Below are positions 34,813-45,495 of a stretch of DNA of 64,000 bases, piece after piece (position 1 is the stretch's first letter; the number at the start of each line of letters is the position of its first letter). The position numbers and the translations under genes were made by a program. Under the pieces are notes generated by a model. It was not told where the DNA came from and ran no database searches. It saw only the letters and a program-made list of their open reading frames with translations. Origin of the DNA: Suillus spraguei. Lineage: Eukaryota > Basidiomycota > Agaricomycetes > Boletales > Suillaceae. The stretch lies in contig JABCPU010000280.1 in NCBI GenBank assembly GCA_016800925.1, positions 25,648 through 89,647 on the forward strand, given 5' to 3'.

Positions 34813-35735
34813 ATGGCAGACGATGTAGAAGAATGCCGAGCGGATGTCCGTCCGCTCATCCCGATCGATCGTCGTCTCTCATTAATCTCGCCATCAGCCT
34901 TCACGACAGATTCATGCAGCGGGGCGTCCCATCTGACCTTGATGAATGCATCGAGCTCATTCAGGTTGCACTACTCCTTTGCCCCCCCGGTCATCCTCAT
35001 CGATTACAGCCTCTTAACAATCTCGCCCTCCTGTGTCCTTAAGGTCACTGAGTCTTTGCATCGTATAGAAAGTAGAGATCATCGATGATCTTTTTCACAT
35101 GAGTAGAAGAGGACGAGCCACAACCTCGCAGCCCATCAACAAGATCACAATTACAGCAAGGGCGTCAAATAAAGATAGACAACAAATATGTAGAAGATAT
35201 TTGATTATGTTTGAATAATCTTGAAAGGATCCGATCCGCCTCCTTCCAAACCAGCTATCGTCGCCCGACGTACTGCGTCAAGGTACTCCCCAAGCCTTCG
35301 GCCATCGAGATGCAAGAAATCATCATATAGTTTGTACCTCGAATCCGCAACAATGTTAGCAAGCTCCAATGCGCGCTTCAGATTCCTGTCCAAGATCCGT
35401 CAGATATGTAGGCAATGCATACGAAGATACGCTTACTCTGGAATATGCTCTCGAGAGGCGTAGAGCATGACATGCAGTCGCAGTATAAGCTCGGGGACGT
35501 ATATCTGTCGGACGCGAGTTAGCTCGCGAGAACGGCGATCTCCTGCATCGTCTGGCATCATCCAATCCGAGGTGAGTAGTTTCACGACGGCATCGTAAGC
35601 CTGGTCGATGAGTCCCTTATAGTCGCTTAGCCAAGCGACCCTGGTGTCGCGGTTCATGATCGACACCTCTAGACTCTGGCACTCAACGACGCGGTCAAGA
35701 CTGTCCCAGATCGTGAAGAACTGTCTGTAGTGAAG
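34230..35735 (+). repeat. Segmental duplication, copy B (CHAT remnant plus NUP107 3' end)
   Basis: Counterpart of 27450-30905. About 1.9 kb present in copy A (roughly 28355-30243, nearly all of CHAT) is missing here. The junction lies near 35030-35045, where CAATCTCGCC is followed by the GTCACTGAGT found beyond CHAT in copy A. Confidence 0.8.
34813..35045 (+). pseudogene. TPR-CHAT gene remnant (TPR head only)
   Basis: Starts MADDVEECRADVRPLIPIDR in one frame. In another frame it preserves LDECIELIQVALLLCPPGHP with HRLQPLNNLAL, so it is frame-shifted against copy A. The whole CHAT domain is deleted and the reading ends within 80 codons. Non-functional. Confidence 0.75.
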
Positions 35736-38071
35736 GTATTCTGTGGCTCGTTCTTCAGGTTGGTCGATGGAGGCAAGTTCACGTGGAAGCATCTCCACAA
35801 GATTCTTGGCAAGTGAAACCCTCCCGGCACCTGAAATCATGAATTTAGCTATGGTAGTAAAACCTCGATATAAAAGCTTACCTAGGAAGTACCGCAAAAT
35901 GACGGTCGCCTGTTCCAACGCAGTATCATATGTTCCATCCTCGAACGTCGTCCACTCTATGGAACGAAGCAGCAGGAGTTCGGTATCGGAAGGAGTGGCC
36001 TGCAACGCAATGACAGAAGGGAGCGGTCCCTTCATTTGGGGCAGAAGCTGCAAGTAGTGTTCAGCGCTTTAGTTTTGTGAGATGCCAGTCCCGCCAACCT
36101 CGAATGCTCTATCGATTGTTCGCTCGGCAGTGACGACTGCCACCTTGTAAACGTCTAGACCATGTTCTCGTGCACGAGTCAATGCTAATCGACGTTCGTT
36201 GATGTCCGCAGTTAGTTCTAGCGAAGTCAAGAACATCGCATATCGCTCCACTGCATTGTCTCCAAGTGCGCCGGCATACATGGCAATCAACTCCCGTTGG
36301 CCCGCAGCCTGACAGGGAGATTAGTGCGGAATAAACTATCCAAGGACATTTTCTCACTTCCAACACTTGTAGATAAGCTTCGAGAATGACTTGAGTTGCG
36401 AGCGGGGGCACTGAAATGTCAATCATCCGCAAATAAAGGCAGAGGTGGGCGAAGAAACGCGTCATCGTAGGGTACCTGCTGCTCTGTTAGAGAATGTCAG
36501 ATTCACGTTGTTCAGCCTACTCTGATGATTCAGGATCAAAATTTCCATCTCTGAGCCCAGCTGCAAAGGTTTCTAGCAATGAACTTGTTCGATCGAGGAT
36601 GATCGCCAGCTGAGAGACGTGGAATGCGTGGTCTGCAGTGGGACTGACTAACGGTCAGCACACGGAAAATAAACACATATAGGTCATACCCGTCCTCCAC
36701 GTGAACACTACCTAGGGTTTCCAGCGTAGATGTTGCCTCCCTCTCCCATTCTTCTTCTTCAGCTGCATCTTCCTCTTGGGACGGCGGCAAAGGCATATTT
36801 TCTAATACTGCCAGGCCTCCATCCCAGAAGCCACTACCTAGTTTAATCATTTCTGCAGTCTGTTTCTCCTCGCATAGGATACTGATCTGCGCCCAGAGAT
36901 GGTCTTCCCATGTTCGACACGCAGACTTGAGGACACTAAATGTTTGCGGGCAGGGCGCGAGAGCTGCATAGAGAATGCGCTCTGGATCGGGGAGGTTGGG
37001 CTTGAAGGACACGTTAACAACACAGTGCACAGATAGTTGAATAGCGCACATTCAAAGCTGCTCTTGCGCATGTTGATTTCCATAATTTTCGACGTGGGTT
37101 TCCTTGCCATCCTTCGGCATCCTCAGCGTCATCGATACCATCGTCATCATCCCGTTGCTCGTTCGCTGCCAGTAAATCAGAGATGCACAGATGATACAAA
37201 GAACCTGACATACCAATAGCTCGCCAATGAAACAATAGTGAACCGCGGATACTTGCAGCCCTCCATGGTTGATGTGCTTTTCTGCATAATTCAACTGCTT
37301 CATCCAATCTGCCAGCACGAACAAATGAATAAAGCGCCTGTGCCAGGCTTTTCTCAGATCCCTGGGGATGATTGCATATTAGTCAGTGCTTCGACAGGTT
37401 ATTATTTGGCTCACGGCGTCATCAGCTGCTAATGATCGACCATCTCCCCTGTTCATGGCATCAGGATCTAGTTCCTTTACCAGACCCTCTCTGACTCCTG
37501 AGCCTGTGCGTAGAGCCTGCATAACATTATGTTTCGTAAACTTCCAGTATCCTGTAGTGGCTTCTGGATGTTGTGGTTGTGGGGCTGTCTCATGAAGCCA
37601 TTCTCGTACTACGACAAGTTCTGTGAGGAGCACTGAAGAACGCATTATTGCTTGTGCTAGAGTTGATGTGGGTGTGTAGGGATTTTTAGCAAGTAATGTG
37701 CGGGGATGGACGTGTGGTTCTGGTTCGGTTTTGCGGGCACTGCAGTCGCCTTGAGTCAAGAACCAATAGCAAGACGCGTTTACTCACGGCATTACAGCCT
37801 GGAGAAGGCCCCATGTACTGGCCTCCATGCGCAAGACGTCGAGTTCCTCTTGAGAGACATCAGAAGACGCGCTATTTTCTGCCTCTGTTATTCTGGTGAC
37901 TGGTGAGGTGCGCTATACTGAGAAGATAACTGATACACACTGGTCGCGACACAATTGTCGTAGTCTAGGTGCAAATCCATTGTTGGGATCGAGGAGGACG
38001 GCAAGGTCATCTTTTGCAGCCTGGCACACAGAGAGGACTTCCGCACAAGATGAATATAAGGATTCGGACAT
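35205..38071 (-). CDS. NUP84: Nuclear pore protein Nup107/Nup84 (Y-complex)
   Basis: Structural subunit of the Y-shaped nuclear pore scaffold. It starts MSESLYSSCAEVLSVCQAAK at 38071. Conserved blocks include MEASTWGLLQAVMP, AVELCRKAHQPWRAASIRGS with LLFHWRAIG (the family signature), ALAPCPQTFSVLKSACRTWED, ADHAFHVSQLAIILDRTSSL, FFAHLCLYLRMIDISVPPLA, LATQVILEAYLQVLE, FFTIWDSLDRVVECQSLEVS and LYDDFLHLDGRRLGEYLDAV. The stop TAA is at 35205-35207. An intron at about 36690 must use the TTAGTCAG acceptor to keep frame (VEDGPTADHAFH). With that choice the gene reads through without lesion. The upstream region is interrupted by an LTR retrotransposon starting 138 bp before the ATG. Confidence 0.87.
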
Positions 38072-38203
38072 TTCACCAGATTTTGAGGATGAAGACGGGA
38101 TTGAACTGGTCAAATGTCGAGGTACCTTTATCTACTCCAGCCCAGTAGCCAAACAGTTCAGGCCTCCTAGTGAGGTTCTGCGCTTGATTACTTGGAATTG
38201 AAA

Positions 38204-38208
38204 CTTAG
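38204..38208. repeat. Target-site duplication CTTAG (left)
   Basis: CTTAG directly precedes the 5' LTR and is repeated at 43509-43513 directly after the 3' LTR. A 5-bp duplication is typical of Ty3/gypsy integration. Confidence 0.92.
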
Positions 38209-38413
38209 TGTAAGCCGAGTGCTTACAACATCAACAATCACGTGAACGTTCCCCCATTTATATCACTACGTTTCACGCCATCGAGATCAGACTGAGGTCT
38301 CTTACCTACTATCATCTGCTCATTTGTATCACGCTCTGAAATCCACGGTCTTGTCCTATTAATCCTTGTTTGATCTGCTTAGTGTTTCCCGCCGCCACCA
38401 CGGCGGGCTTCCA
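38209..38413 (+). repeat. 5' long terminal repeat (205 bp)
   Basis: Starts TGTAAGCCGAG and ends GGCTTCCA, giving the usual TG...CA termini. Identical to 43304-43508. Confidence 0.95.
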
Positions 38414-38727
38414 CTTTTTTTTTAATATCGACAACAACCGTTGATAACAACCACGTTCAAAACATAGGGCCCCCGCCCGCCACCTGACCTGTCAACCTGT
38501 CTTCCACACGGAGGAACCCAACCGTTTCCCGATCCCTGACCACGCGCTCACGCGCGAAGGTACCCCAACCGTCTCTTGACCTGTCATCTCCCCCGCCGTC
38601 TCCGTTAACACCCCTGTCCTCGAATAATACATCACCGATAACCACTACCGCCGTAACAAAGCGCTCTAACGATTCCTCTTCAGATTCTGAACCGGAGTCA
38701 ACGCATATACCCCACCTTATCCGCACC

Positions 38728-41700
38728 ATGACAAAAACAGCAATGGTAGATCAACCAGCGCCTAGTAAACCGCCAAAACTCCTCGCAGGTGAACTCACCC
38801 CCGAAGTCGCGCGCGACTGGGAGAATGCGTGCTCCACGTATTTCATGCATAAAGAAATCGAAGAGAAGAACCAAGTTAAAATGGTGGCGTTTGGGATGTT
38901 AGACCCACGCCTACATACCTGGTATCTTGCACAACGAAATACCTTAGATACGGGGACCTTCGATGAGTATATGACGGCGCTGAAAGACGCGTGGCTCGAA
39001 ACACATTGGGACACGAAACTCCGGAAAAAGGTATTGGGCTCACAACAATGCTCCCGTCCATTCTACGAGTGGGCATTAGAACTTCAAAATCAAAATGCCC
39101 TCTTGTACGGTAACCCTGCCCACCTTGACGACACGCAGCTACGAAACCAGCTAGAAGCAAACTTGTGCGACGATCTCACGACGCCCGTACTCCGAGCGAA
39201 ACTACCCTCGACACTTACACTCAAGGCGTGGATCGAAGAGGTTCGCCACCTCGACGACAAACGTCTTGAAGACATCGCCATGCACAAGAAGTTCGCTGAA
39301 GACTTCTACAAATCCAAACGCACGACATCCTATAACCAAACTTCTACGAAAACATCATCATCCTCCTCCCGCGTGCCTCTAAATACATCTACACCCCGTC
39401 TCGGAGCTCTCACAGTGGCTGAACGCACCCTCCTCGCAGAACACAGTGGCTGTTTTAAATGTCGCAGATTCTACGTATCGCACAGATCCAAGGAGTGTCC
39501 CAATGGCGCACCTGATGCCTCATCATACAAAACGCTGACGGAGACTGATGCTACCGCGGCAAAGCAAAAGGGAGACAAACCGAGCAAAACCGTTGCCGCA
39601 ATCGCTCCCATAGCTGCCGTTATGCCCTCCAACGTGTTCGAGGATGTATCAGACTCCGAAGATGACACGTGCGTAGCCCCTTTTGAAACTGCCCACCTTA
39701 CATGGCCTTGTCTCTTGACGGGGCCTTCTTCCAATTCATTTGAGCGCATAGACGCGTTAATTGACCATGGGTCACATCTAGTTCTTATTAACGACGATGT
39801 CGTGAACAAACTCGGCTTGCGAAGACGCAAACTACATGCCGCGATACAGGCAAATTCTGCATTTCTTAATTCTTCGAGTTCCACTCTGTCTTTTTCCGAA
39901 TATGTCCTCTTGTCTCCTTCTTCTCTTGACCATGACTGGCAATCACGTACGATACGTGCAATCATCGCACCGGACCTTGTTGTACCCCTCCTCCTCGGAG
40001 GACCATTCTTATCACATAATTGCCTCATTATAGATCACGAGCTTCGCACTTGCACCAACAAAGATTCCGACTATGACCTTCTAAACCCACCGAAACGCAT
40101 CCAACATGTACATACTCCGATTCCTTCACTCCGAGACACGTTACGACTACGTAAAGATGTAATTCGTGAACTTCGATCAGTTCTCACCTCACGTCACAAT
40201 GACCTTGAAAAACACACGACTTCGACTTCTCCACATGTTGCTAGTGTGCTACGTGAGAGAATCGACTCGTTAGCTTTCATTGAAAAGAACAAAGAGCAAC
40301 TCGAGCGTCTCGATGCCGAAATCCGTCGACAATATGCGGACAGATTCCCGTCTGATATTCCTCATATCGACCATCTACCGACGGAAGTCGTTCACCGAAT
40401 TCGACTAAAGGACCCGAACAAAATAATCCAATGCAGACGTTACAACACACCTCGAAAATATAGAGAAGCCTGGACACAACTCCTCGATGAACACGTCGCA
40501 GCAGGCCGTCTCCGACCTTCGTCAAGCCCGTTCGTCTCCCCTGCTTTTCTAATCCCAAAAAAGGACCCCACAGCGTTACCTCGTTGGGTGAATGACTACA
40601 GAGCGCTCAATGCCAACACGATCCCCGATAACCATCCACTCCCACGCATCGACGAAATCTTACGAGACTGTGCCAAGGAAAAAATCTTCGGGAAAATAGA
40701 CATGACGAATTCATTCTTTCAAACACGTGTACACCCCGACGACATTAAATATACTGCTATCGACACACCGAAAGGTCTCCACGAGTGGACAGTTATGCCA
40801 CAAGGAGGAAGGAATGCTCCCGCGACACACCAACGACGAATGTACATCGCACTACGTCCCCTCATCGGAAAAATTTGTCACGCTTACTTGGACGACATCA
40901 TTATATGGTCACAAACAGTCGCGGAACATGTCAAAAACGTGAGACTCGTCCTCGATGCACTACGAAAGGCTGGTCTATTCTGCTCTCCAAAAAAGACATC
41001 TTTATTCTGCACAGAAATTGACTTTCTCGGTCATCATATCTCGGCCTCCGGAATCGAAGCAGACGCATCGAAGGTGAAACGGATCCTCGACTGGCCTGTT
41101 CCGAAGTCAGCGAATGATGTACGCTCTTACCTCGGCCTCGTCAGGTACCTCGAACAATTTCTACCTAATCTTGCGGACCATACCCACATCCTCACACCAC
41201 TCACAATGAAAAGTGTGGACCTTCAATGGCCGGGATGGACCAAACGTCACCAAGAAGCCTTCGACGGCATAAAAAGACTCGTCGTCAGCCGAGACTGCCT
41301 GACAACCATCGACCACGATGATCTGGGTAACAACCACATCTACGTGACGTGTGATGCCAGCGACTGGCGAACTGGTGGAATGTTAAGCTTTGGACCAACT
41401 CAAACGACCGCACGACCCGTAGCTTTCGACTCCATGCAACTTCGGGATGCACAACTAAACTACCCTGTACACGAAAAAGAGCTCCTAGCAATTGTTCGAG
41501 CACTGAAGAAATGGCGCGTGGAATTACTCGGGACGCCGTTCACCGTTTACACGGATCATCGTACCTTGGAAAATTTCATGACTCAAAAAGAGCTGTCCCG
41601 TCGACAGGCAAGGTGGCAAGAATTTCTTGCTCAATATGATTTCACTATTCAATACATCCCCGGCGAACAAAACACAGTAGCCGACGCACTCTCCCGATTG

Positions 41701-43308
41701 CCAGCAGACACGGACGACATCCCATCGTACACTTGCGATACCATCAACATGCCGTCGAACATCGGAAACAACATAAAACCCATCGCAATAGTCCTTTCCA
41801 TCACCTCTGACAACAAACTACTCAATGACATCAAAGACGGCTACCAAAGTGATCACTGGTGCAAAAGACTCACTCAACTGACAGGCTCCCTTCCAGGACT
41901 GCAAGAACGCGATGGACTACTCTACATCAATAACAGGCTCGTAATACCACGCATCACTCACCTACGCGAAACCGTCTTCCGGTTGGCACATGACGATCTG
42001 GGTCACTGCGGAGTTGACAAATCGTACGCCGCTCTTCGAGAATCGTTCTATTGGCCAAACATGAGGAGGGACTTGGAAGAAAGTTACATTCCTGCGTGCC
42101 CAGATTGTGCGAGAAACAAAAGCAAAACTACTAAATCTCCAGGTCCACTCCACCCGTTACCGGTGCCCGACGATCGCGGGGATTCGGTCGCGATTGACTT
42201 TATTGGACCCCTTCCCGTCGAGCACGGATACGATGCCATCATGACGATCACAGATAGGCTCGGTGCAGATATTCGACTCATCCCGTGCCGGATGAACATG
42301 ACTGCTCCGGAGATCGCGAACTTGTTCTTCAATGGGTGGTATTGTGAGAACGGCCTACCTCTCAGCATCGTCTCCGACCGCGACAAATGGTTCACCAGCA
42401 AGTTTTGGAAAGCCTTGCATCGCCTAACGGGAATAAAGCTCAAAATGTCAACGGCCTATCACCCGCAAACAGACGGAGCAAGCGAACGTACCAACAAAAG
42501 TATCAACGAAGCATTAAGATTCTTCGTAGACCGTCACCAAAACGGCTGGGTAAATGCGCTACCGCGCGTCAGATTTAACCTCATGTCTACTGTCAATAAA
42601 TCCACTGGGTACTCACACTTTCACTTACATTTAGGACGCACACCTCGTTTGCTGCCTCCACTGACACCAAAAGGAGTGCACGACATCCGCGAAGACTTCC
42701 CAGCAGACATCAACAATGCACTCGAAGCCATCATATCGCTGAAATCAGATATAGCAGACGCACACGACGCGCTTGTCGCGGCGAAGATCAGTCAAGCGAA
42801 CTCAGCAAACGCTCACCGAGACAAAGAACCAGTATTCACAGTTGGCGACCTCGTATACCTCTCAACGGCGCACCGGCGACGAGAATACACAACCGGAAAT
42901 AACAGACGGGTCGCTAAATTTATGCCCCGTTTCGACGGGCCATACAAGATCATAATAGCGCACCCTGAGTCCTCCAATTACACTCTTGACCTACCAGCGC
43001 ATACTAACATACACTCAACTTTCCATGCCTCGGAATTGAAGAAGCACGTACCCAATGACACAACACTCTATCCGTCCCGCGAGCTACAAACACCAAGACC
43101 AATCATCACACCTTCAGGTGCCGAAGAATGGGAGATTGAGCACATTCTAGATCGTCGTCCACGCGGCCGCGGCTTTCAATACCTCGTTCGATGGCGCGGT
43201 TACGGACCACAAACAGACGTTTGGCTAGCAGGAAGTGAGGTTGAGGGTTCAGACGCTCTTCAAGAATTCAACGAGACACTTGGTTCTTCGGAGGATGGGA
43301 GGGTGTAA
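38728..43308 (+). CDS. Gag-pol polyprotein of the Ty3/gypsy chromovirus
   Basis: Single frame of 1,526 residues. Gag (about residues 1-220) is followed by a zinc knuckle near 244 (CFKCRRFYVSHRSKEC). Next are a retropepsin-like domain (IDALIDHGSHLVLIND, with DHG where most have DTG or DSG) and reverse transcriptase (FGKIDMTNSFFQTRVHPDD, then HAYLDDIIIWS). RNase H has YVTCDASDWRTGGML. Integrase has an HHCC zinc finger (LAHDDLGHCGVDKSYAALRE, then PACPDCARNK) and a DDE core (VAIDFIGPLP, SIVSDRDKWFTS, QTDGASERTNKSINE). A C-terminal chromodomain follows (WEIEHILDRRPRGRGFQYLV, then RWRGYGPQTDVWL). The TAA stop at 43306-43308 is supplied by the first bases of the 3' LTR. No ATG lies upstream in frame, although the frame is open back to about 38490. 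Confidence 0.93.
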   Translation: MTKTAMVDQPAPSKPPKLLAGELTPEVARDWENACSTYFMHKEIEEKNQVKMVAFGMLDPRLHTWYLAQRNTLDTGTFDEYMTALKDAWLETHWDTKLRKKVLGSQQCSRPFYEWALELQNQNALLYGNPAHLDDTQLRNQLEANLCDDLTTPVLRAKLPSTLTLKAWIEEVRHLDDKRLEDIAMHKKFAEDFYKSKRTTSYNQTSTKTSSSSSRVPLNTSTPRLGALTVAERTLLAEHSGCFKCRRFYVSHRSKECPNGAPDASSYKTLTETDATAAKQKGDKPSKTVAAIAPIAAVMPSNVFEDVSDSEDDTCVAPFETAHLTWPCLLTGPSSNSFERIDALIDHGSHLVLINDDVVNKLGLRRRKLHAAIQANSAFLNSSSSTLSFSEYVLLSPSSLDHDWQSRTIRAIIAPDLVVPLLLGGPFLSHNCLIIDHELRTCTNKDSDYDLLNPPKRIQHVHTPIPSLRDTLRLRKDVIRELRSVLTSRHNDLEKHTTSTSPHVASVLRERIDSLAFIEKNKEQLERLDAEIRRQYADRFPSDIPHIDHLPTEVVHRIRLKDPNKIIQCRRYNTPRKYREAWTQLLDEHVAAGRLRPSSSPFVSPAFLIPKKDPTALPRWVNDYRALNANTIPDNHPLPRIDEILRDCAKEKIFGKIDMTNSFFQTRVHPDDIKYTAIDTPKGLHEWTVMPQGGRNAPATHQRRMYIALRPLIGKICHAYLDDIIIWSQTVAEHVKNVRLVLDALRKAGLFCSPKKTSLFCTEIDFLGHHISASGIEADASKVKRILDWPVPKSANDVRSYLGLVRYLEQFLPNLADHTHILTPLTMKSVDLQWPGWTKRHQEAFDGIKRLVVSRDCLTTIDHDDLGNNHIYVTCDASDWRTGGMLSFGPTQTTARPVAFDSMQLRDAQLNYPVHEKELLAIVRALKKWRVELLGTPFTVYTDHRTLENFMTQKELSRRQARWQEFLAQYDFTIQYIPGEQNTVADALSRLPADTDDIPSYTCDTINMPSNIGNNIKPIAIVLSITSDNKLLNDIKDGYQSDHWCKRLTQLTGSLPGLQERDGLLYINNRLVIPRITHLRETVFRLAHDDLGHCGVDKSYAALRESFYWPNMRRDLEESYIPACPDCARNKSKTTKSPGPLHPLPVPDDRGDSVAIDFIGPLPVEHGYDAIMTITDRLGADIRLIPCRMNMTAPEIANLFFNGWYCENGLPLSIVSDRDKWFTSKFWKALHRLTGIKLKMSTAYHPQTDGASERTNKSINEALRFFVDRHQNGWVNALPRVRFNLMSTVNKSTGYSHFHLHLGRTPRLLPPLTPKGVHDIREDFPADINNALEAIISLKSDIADAHDALVAAKISQANSANAHRDKEPVFTVGDLVYLSTAHRRREYTTGNNRRVAKFMPRFDGPYKIIIAHPESSNYTLDLPAHTNIHSTFHASELKKHVPNDTTLYPSRELQTPRPIITPSGAEEWEIEHILDRRPRGRGFQYLVRWRGYGPQTDVWLAGSEVEGSDALQEFNETLGSSEDGRV
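43291..43303 (+). other. Polypurine tract of the retrotransposon
   Basis: GAGGATGGGAGGG directly abuts the 3' LTR, as expected for the plus-strand primer. It also encodes the last residues of the polyprotein. Confidence 0.75.
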
Positions 43309-43508
43309 GCCGAGTGCTTACAACATCAACAATCACGTGAACGTTCCCCCATTTATATCACTACGTTTCACGCCATCGAGATCAGACTGAGGTCTCTTAC
43401 CTACTATCATCTGCTCATTTGTATCACGCTCTGAAATCCACGGTCTTGTCCTATTAATCCTTGTTTGATCTGCTTAGTGTTTCCCGCCGCCACCACGGCG
43501 GGCTTCCA
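43304..43508 (+). repeat. 3' long terminal repeat (205 bp)
   Basis: Identical to 38209-38413. Its bases 3-5 form the gag-pol stop codon. Confidence 0.95.
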
Positions 43509-43840
43509 CTTAGCAGGTCCAAATCCATCGTGCTCTTCGAACTGTTGCTTACGTAATAAAACACTACCGCCTATAATACCATTGAGTTTCACAGTGATTC
43601 TGTGACTGTCCACTCTAAGCTTAATCTTGCAACTTTCAGATTTGTCTTGCGAGCGCTAGCTTGGTACTTATTTCAAACGGTATGAGTCGTATGACGCAAC
43701 TGAATCAACTGGGCTACCAAGCACATATAAACAACACGCCGCTGGCAGGATGGGTTGTTCGCTTACAACCATTACCTTCACCAAACTAGTCCGCCACTCT
43801 CTTTTTATTATTTTTACCCGTATTTTATTATCGCTGGTCG
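43509..43840. other. Target duplication CTTAG (right, 43509-43513) and F-box gene promoter region
   Basis: CTTAG repeats the left flank of the element. The remainder, together with 38072-38203, is the original divergent spacer between NUP107 and the F-box gene, now split by the retrotransposon. I see no other feature. Confidence 0.6.
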
Positions 43841-45495
43841 ATGTCCAACTTCGCTACGGAATACTCCAACTTGGAGAACAACCCACCGATTCTAAGGCTA
43901 CCTTCCGAACTTCTTGATCATTGTTGGGGTTATCTGAGGCAACAGGATCTTCTCCAAGTATCCCGTGTGTCCCGCGTATTCTGGTACACCTCAAGATGTA
44001 GGATATTTCAGTCGCTCACTGTCACCCTGCCATCTCCGGCGATGCTCCTCTTGAACCAAAATCTGGTCCACCGCTCAATGAGCAAAGTTCCCAATATCCT
44101 TGAGCATGCTGCTACCCGAATCACAAGTTTCTATTCAGATTCAGGTGCTGGTGAACTCTGGGACATGGTTCAAGACTGGACAGTTGCAACAGCGCCGGCC
44201 ATCAGGAGCAACATGTTCTGCTTTGCTCGCTCGCAGGAGAAGAACCTAGCCCCGAGATCGGTTGATGCCGTCTTTCCGTTTTTGTCGTGCAGTCGTAATC
44301 TCCGCTCCCTCGAACTTGTCCGCGTGAATCTCGGAAGGCAACAATGGATCATCATCGAATGCCTGCCTGTACTGGATACTCTCAAACTCATCTCATGCCT
44401 CTTCCCGCCTTCATCCCATTTGGAACGCTCGCTGAAACTGAAGGAACTTGCAATCGCTGGAGACAGCTTCGGTCCTCGTTCAATCGAAGAACACTTGGTT
44501 TCTGTGCTCTGTAATCCAGCCTATCTAGAAAGACTCATCCTCATTGACTTTCTTATCACCCACACTGTACTAGCAGCCCTTTCGTCTATGCCACCCTTTC
44601 CTCACCTCACGTATCTAAGCATATTTGTTACATCCCCGGGTGCCGACCATTTCTTCAGATTCCTTGCAGCAATACCTGCCCTAGCAACATTGAGGATTTT
44701 CCCTTGGTCTGCAAACATCACGCCGCTCCACCCGTTGCCAGCCCTTTCTTCCCTTCGGTCTTATGATGGCTACCCAAACTTACTTTCGTATATTGTTCCT
44801 GGACGACCAGTCGATTGCGTTTGTCTCGTGCTTCTGATGGTAACCCCAGATGACGATCAGTCAGATTATGCCCTCAATACCGAGCTGGTCTCGGCCGTGC
44901 GCGACATCTCACGCTCCACAGTTCCAGTCAGAAAACTAGCAATCGAGTACTTTCTGCCCACGTTTGATAATCTCACCACCATCGCAAAGCATCTTCCGGA
45001 TCTTCATCGCCTGGACTTGGGTCTTATCTCGGGGCCCCCGCCGTTATCACTCGTCAGTGTGATATTTGTCTCCGTACTGTGTATTTAGTTAATGCTTCGT
45101 TATGTCCACAGGAAGAAATTATCGCCCCTTCCGAATCAAGCTCTGAGTTCGGCTCTAACTATGCTTGTGGTGACCCAGTTGATACTGTGGACACTATACA
45201 GGTACGTCGAATTGCAACTAAGGCCATGCCCTCACAGAACTCTTCTAAGGGTCTTCTGAGTTGGTTGGCGGAGGGGCGTGCCCCACTTCCGCCCCAGCTG
45301 GTGACACTTCGGTTATCACATAGTTCGACAGGAAATGAGGGCATGCAGTGTATGGAAGGTATCAAGCAACAGGAGCTCGTCCATTGCTTGCATAGTAGGT
45401 ATCCGAGACTGTGTGAGATCGAGATGGGAGAATGTCGCTGGTGGAGAGAAGGTATGCATTGGTCGCGGGAGGTTCTCGATTTTGAGGAAACATAG
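43841..45495 (+). CDS. F-box protein
   Basis: Probable substrate adaptor of an SCF ubiquitin ligase. Starts MSNFATEYSNLENNPPILRL at 43841. The F-box is at residues 17-60 (LPSELLDHCWGYLRQQDLLQ, then VSRVSRVFWYTSR). A leucine-rich region follows with irregular repeats (CSRNLRSLELVRVNLGRQQW, MPPFPHLTYLSIFV, LPDLHRLDLGL). An intron at 45055-45112 (GTCAGT...CCACAG) joins PPPLSL to EEIIAPSESSSEFG in phase. The second exon ends REVLDFEET with TAG at 45493-45495. If the intron were retained, translation would stop at about 45088. Such F-box/LRR proteins form large lineage-specific families in Agaricomycetes, so the substrate cannot be guessed. Confidence 0.8.

Larger units (their letters stand above)
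38209..43508 (+). mobile_element. Ty3/gypsy LTR retrotransposon (chromovirus), apparently intact
   Basis: The 5,300-bp element is bounded by two 205-bp LTRs (TGTAAGCC...GGCTTCCA) that I find identical base for base, and is flanked by CTTAG. One uninterrupted 1,526-codon gag-pol frame carries every expected domain plus a C-terminal chromodomain. A purine-rich tract precedes the 3' LTR. I recognise no tRNA-type primer-binding site after the 5' LTR, where a run of nine T follows. Identical LTRs, an intact frame and a clean target duplication indicate a very young and possibly active copy. Confidence 0.95.

Noticed and set aside
36660..36715. Apparent frameshift in NUP107
   Set aside because: Choosing the acceptor TTAGTCAG instead of the downstream CTGCAG restores the conserved frame.
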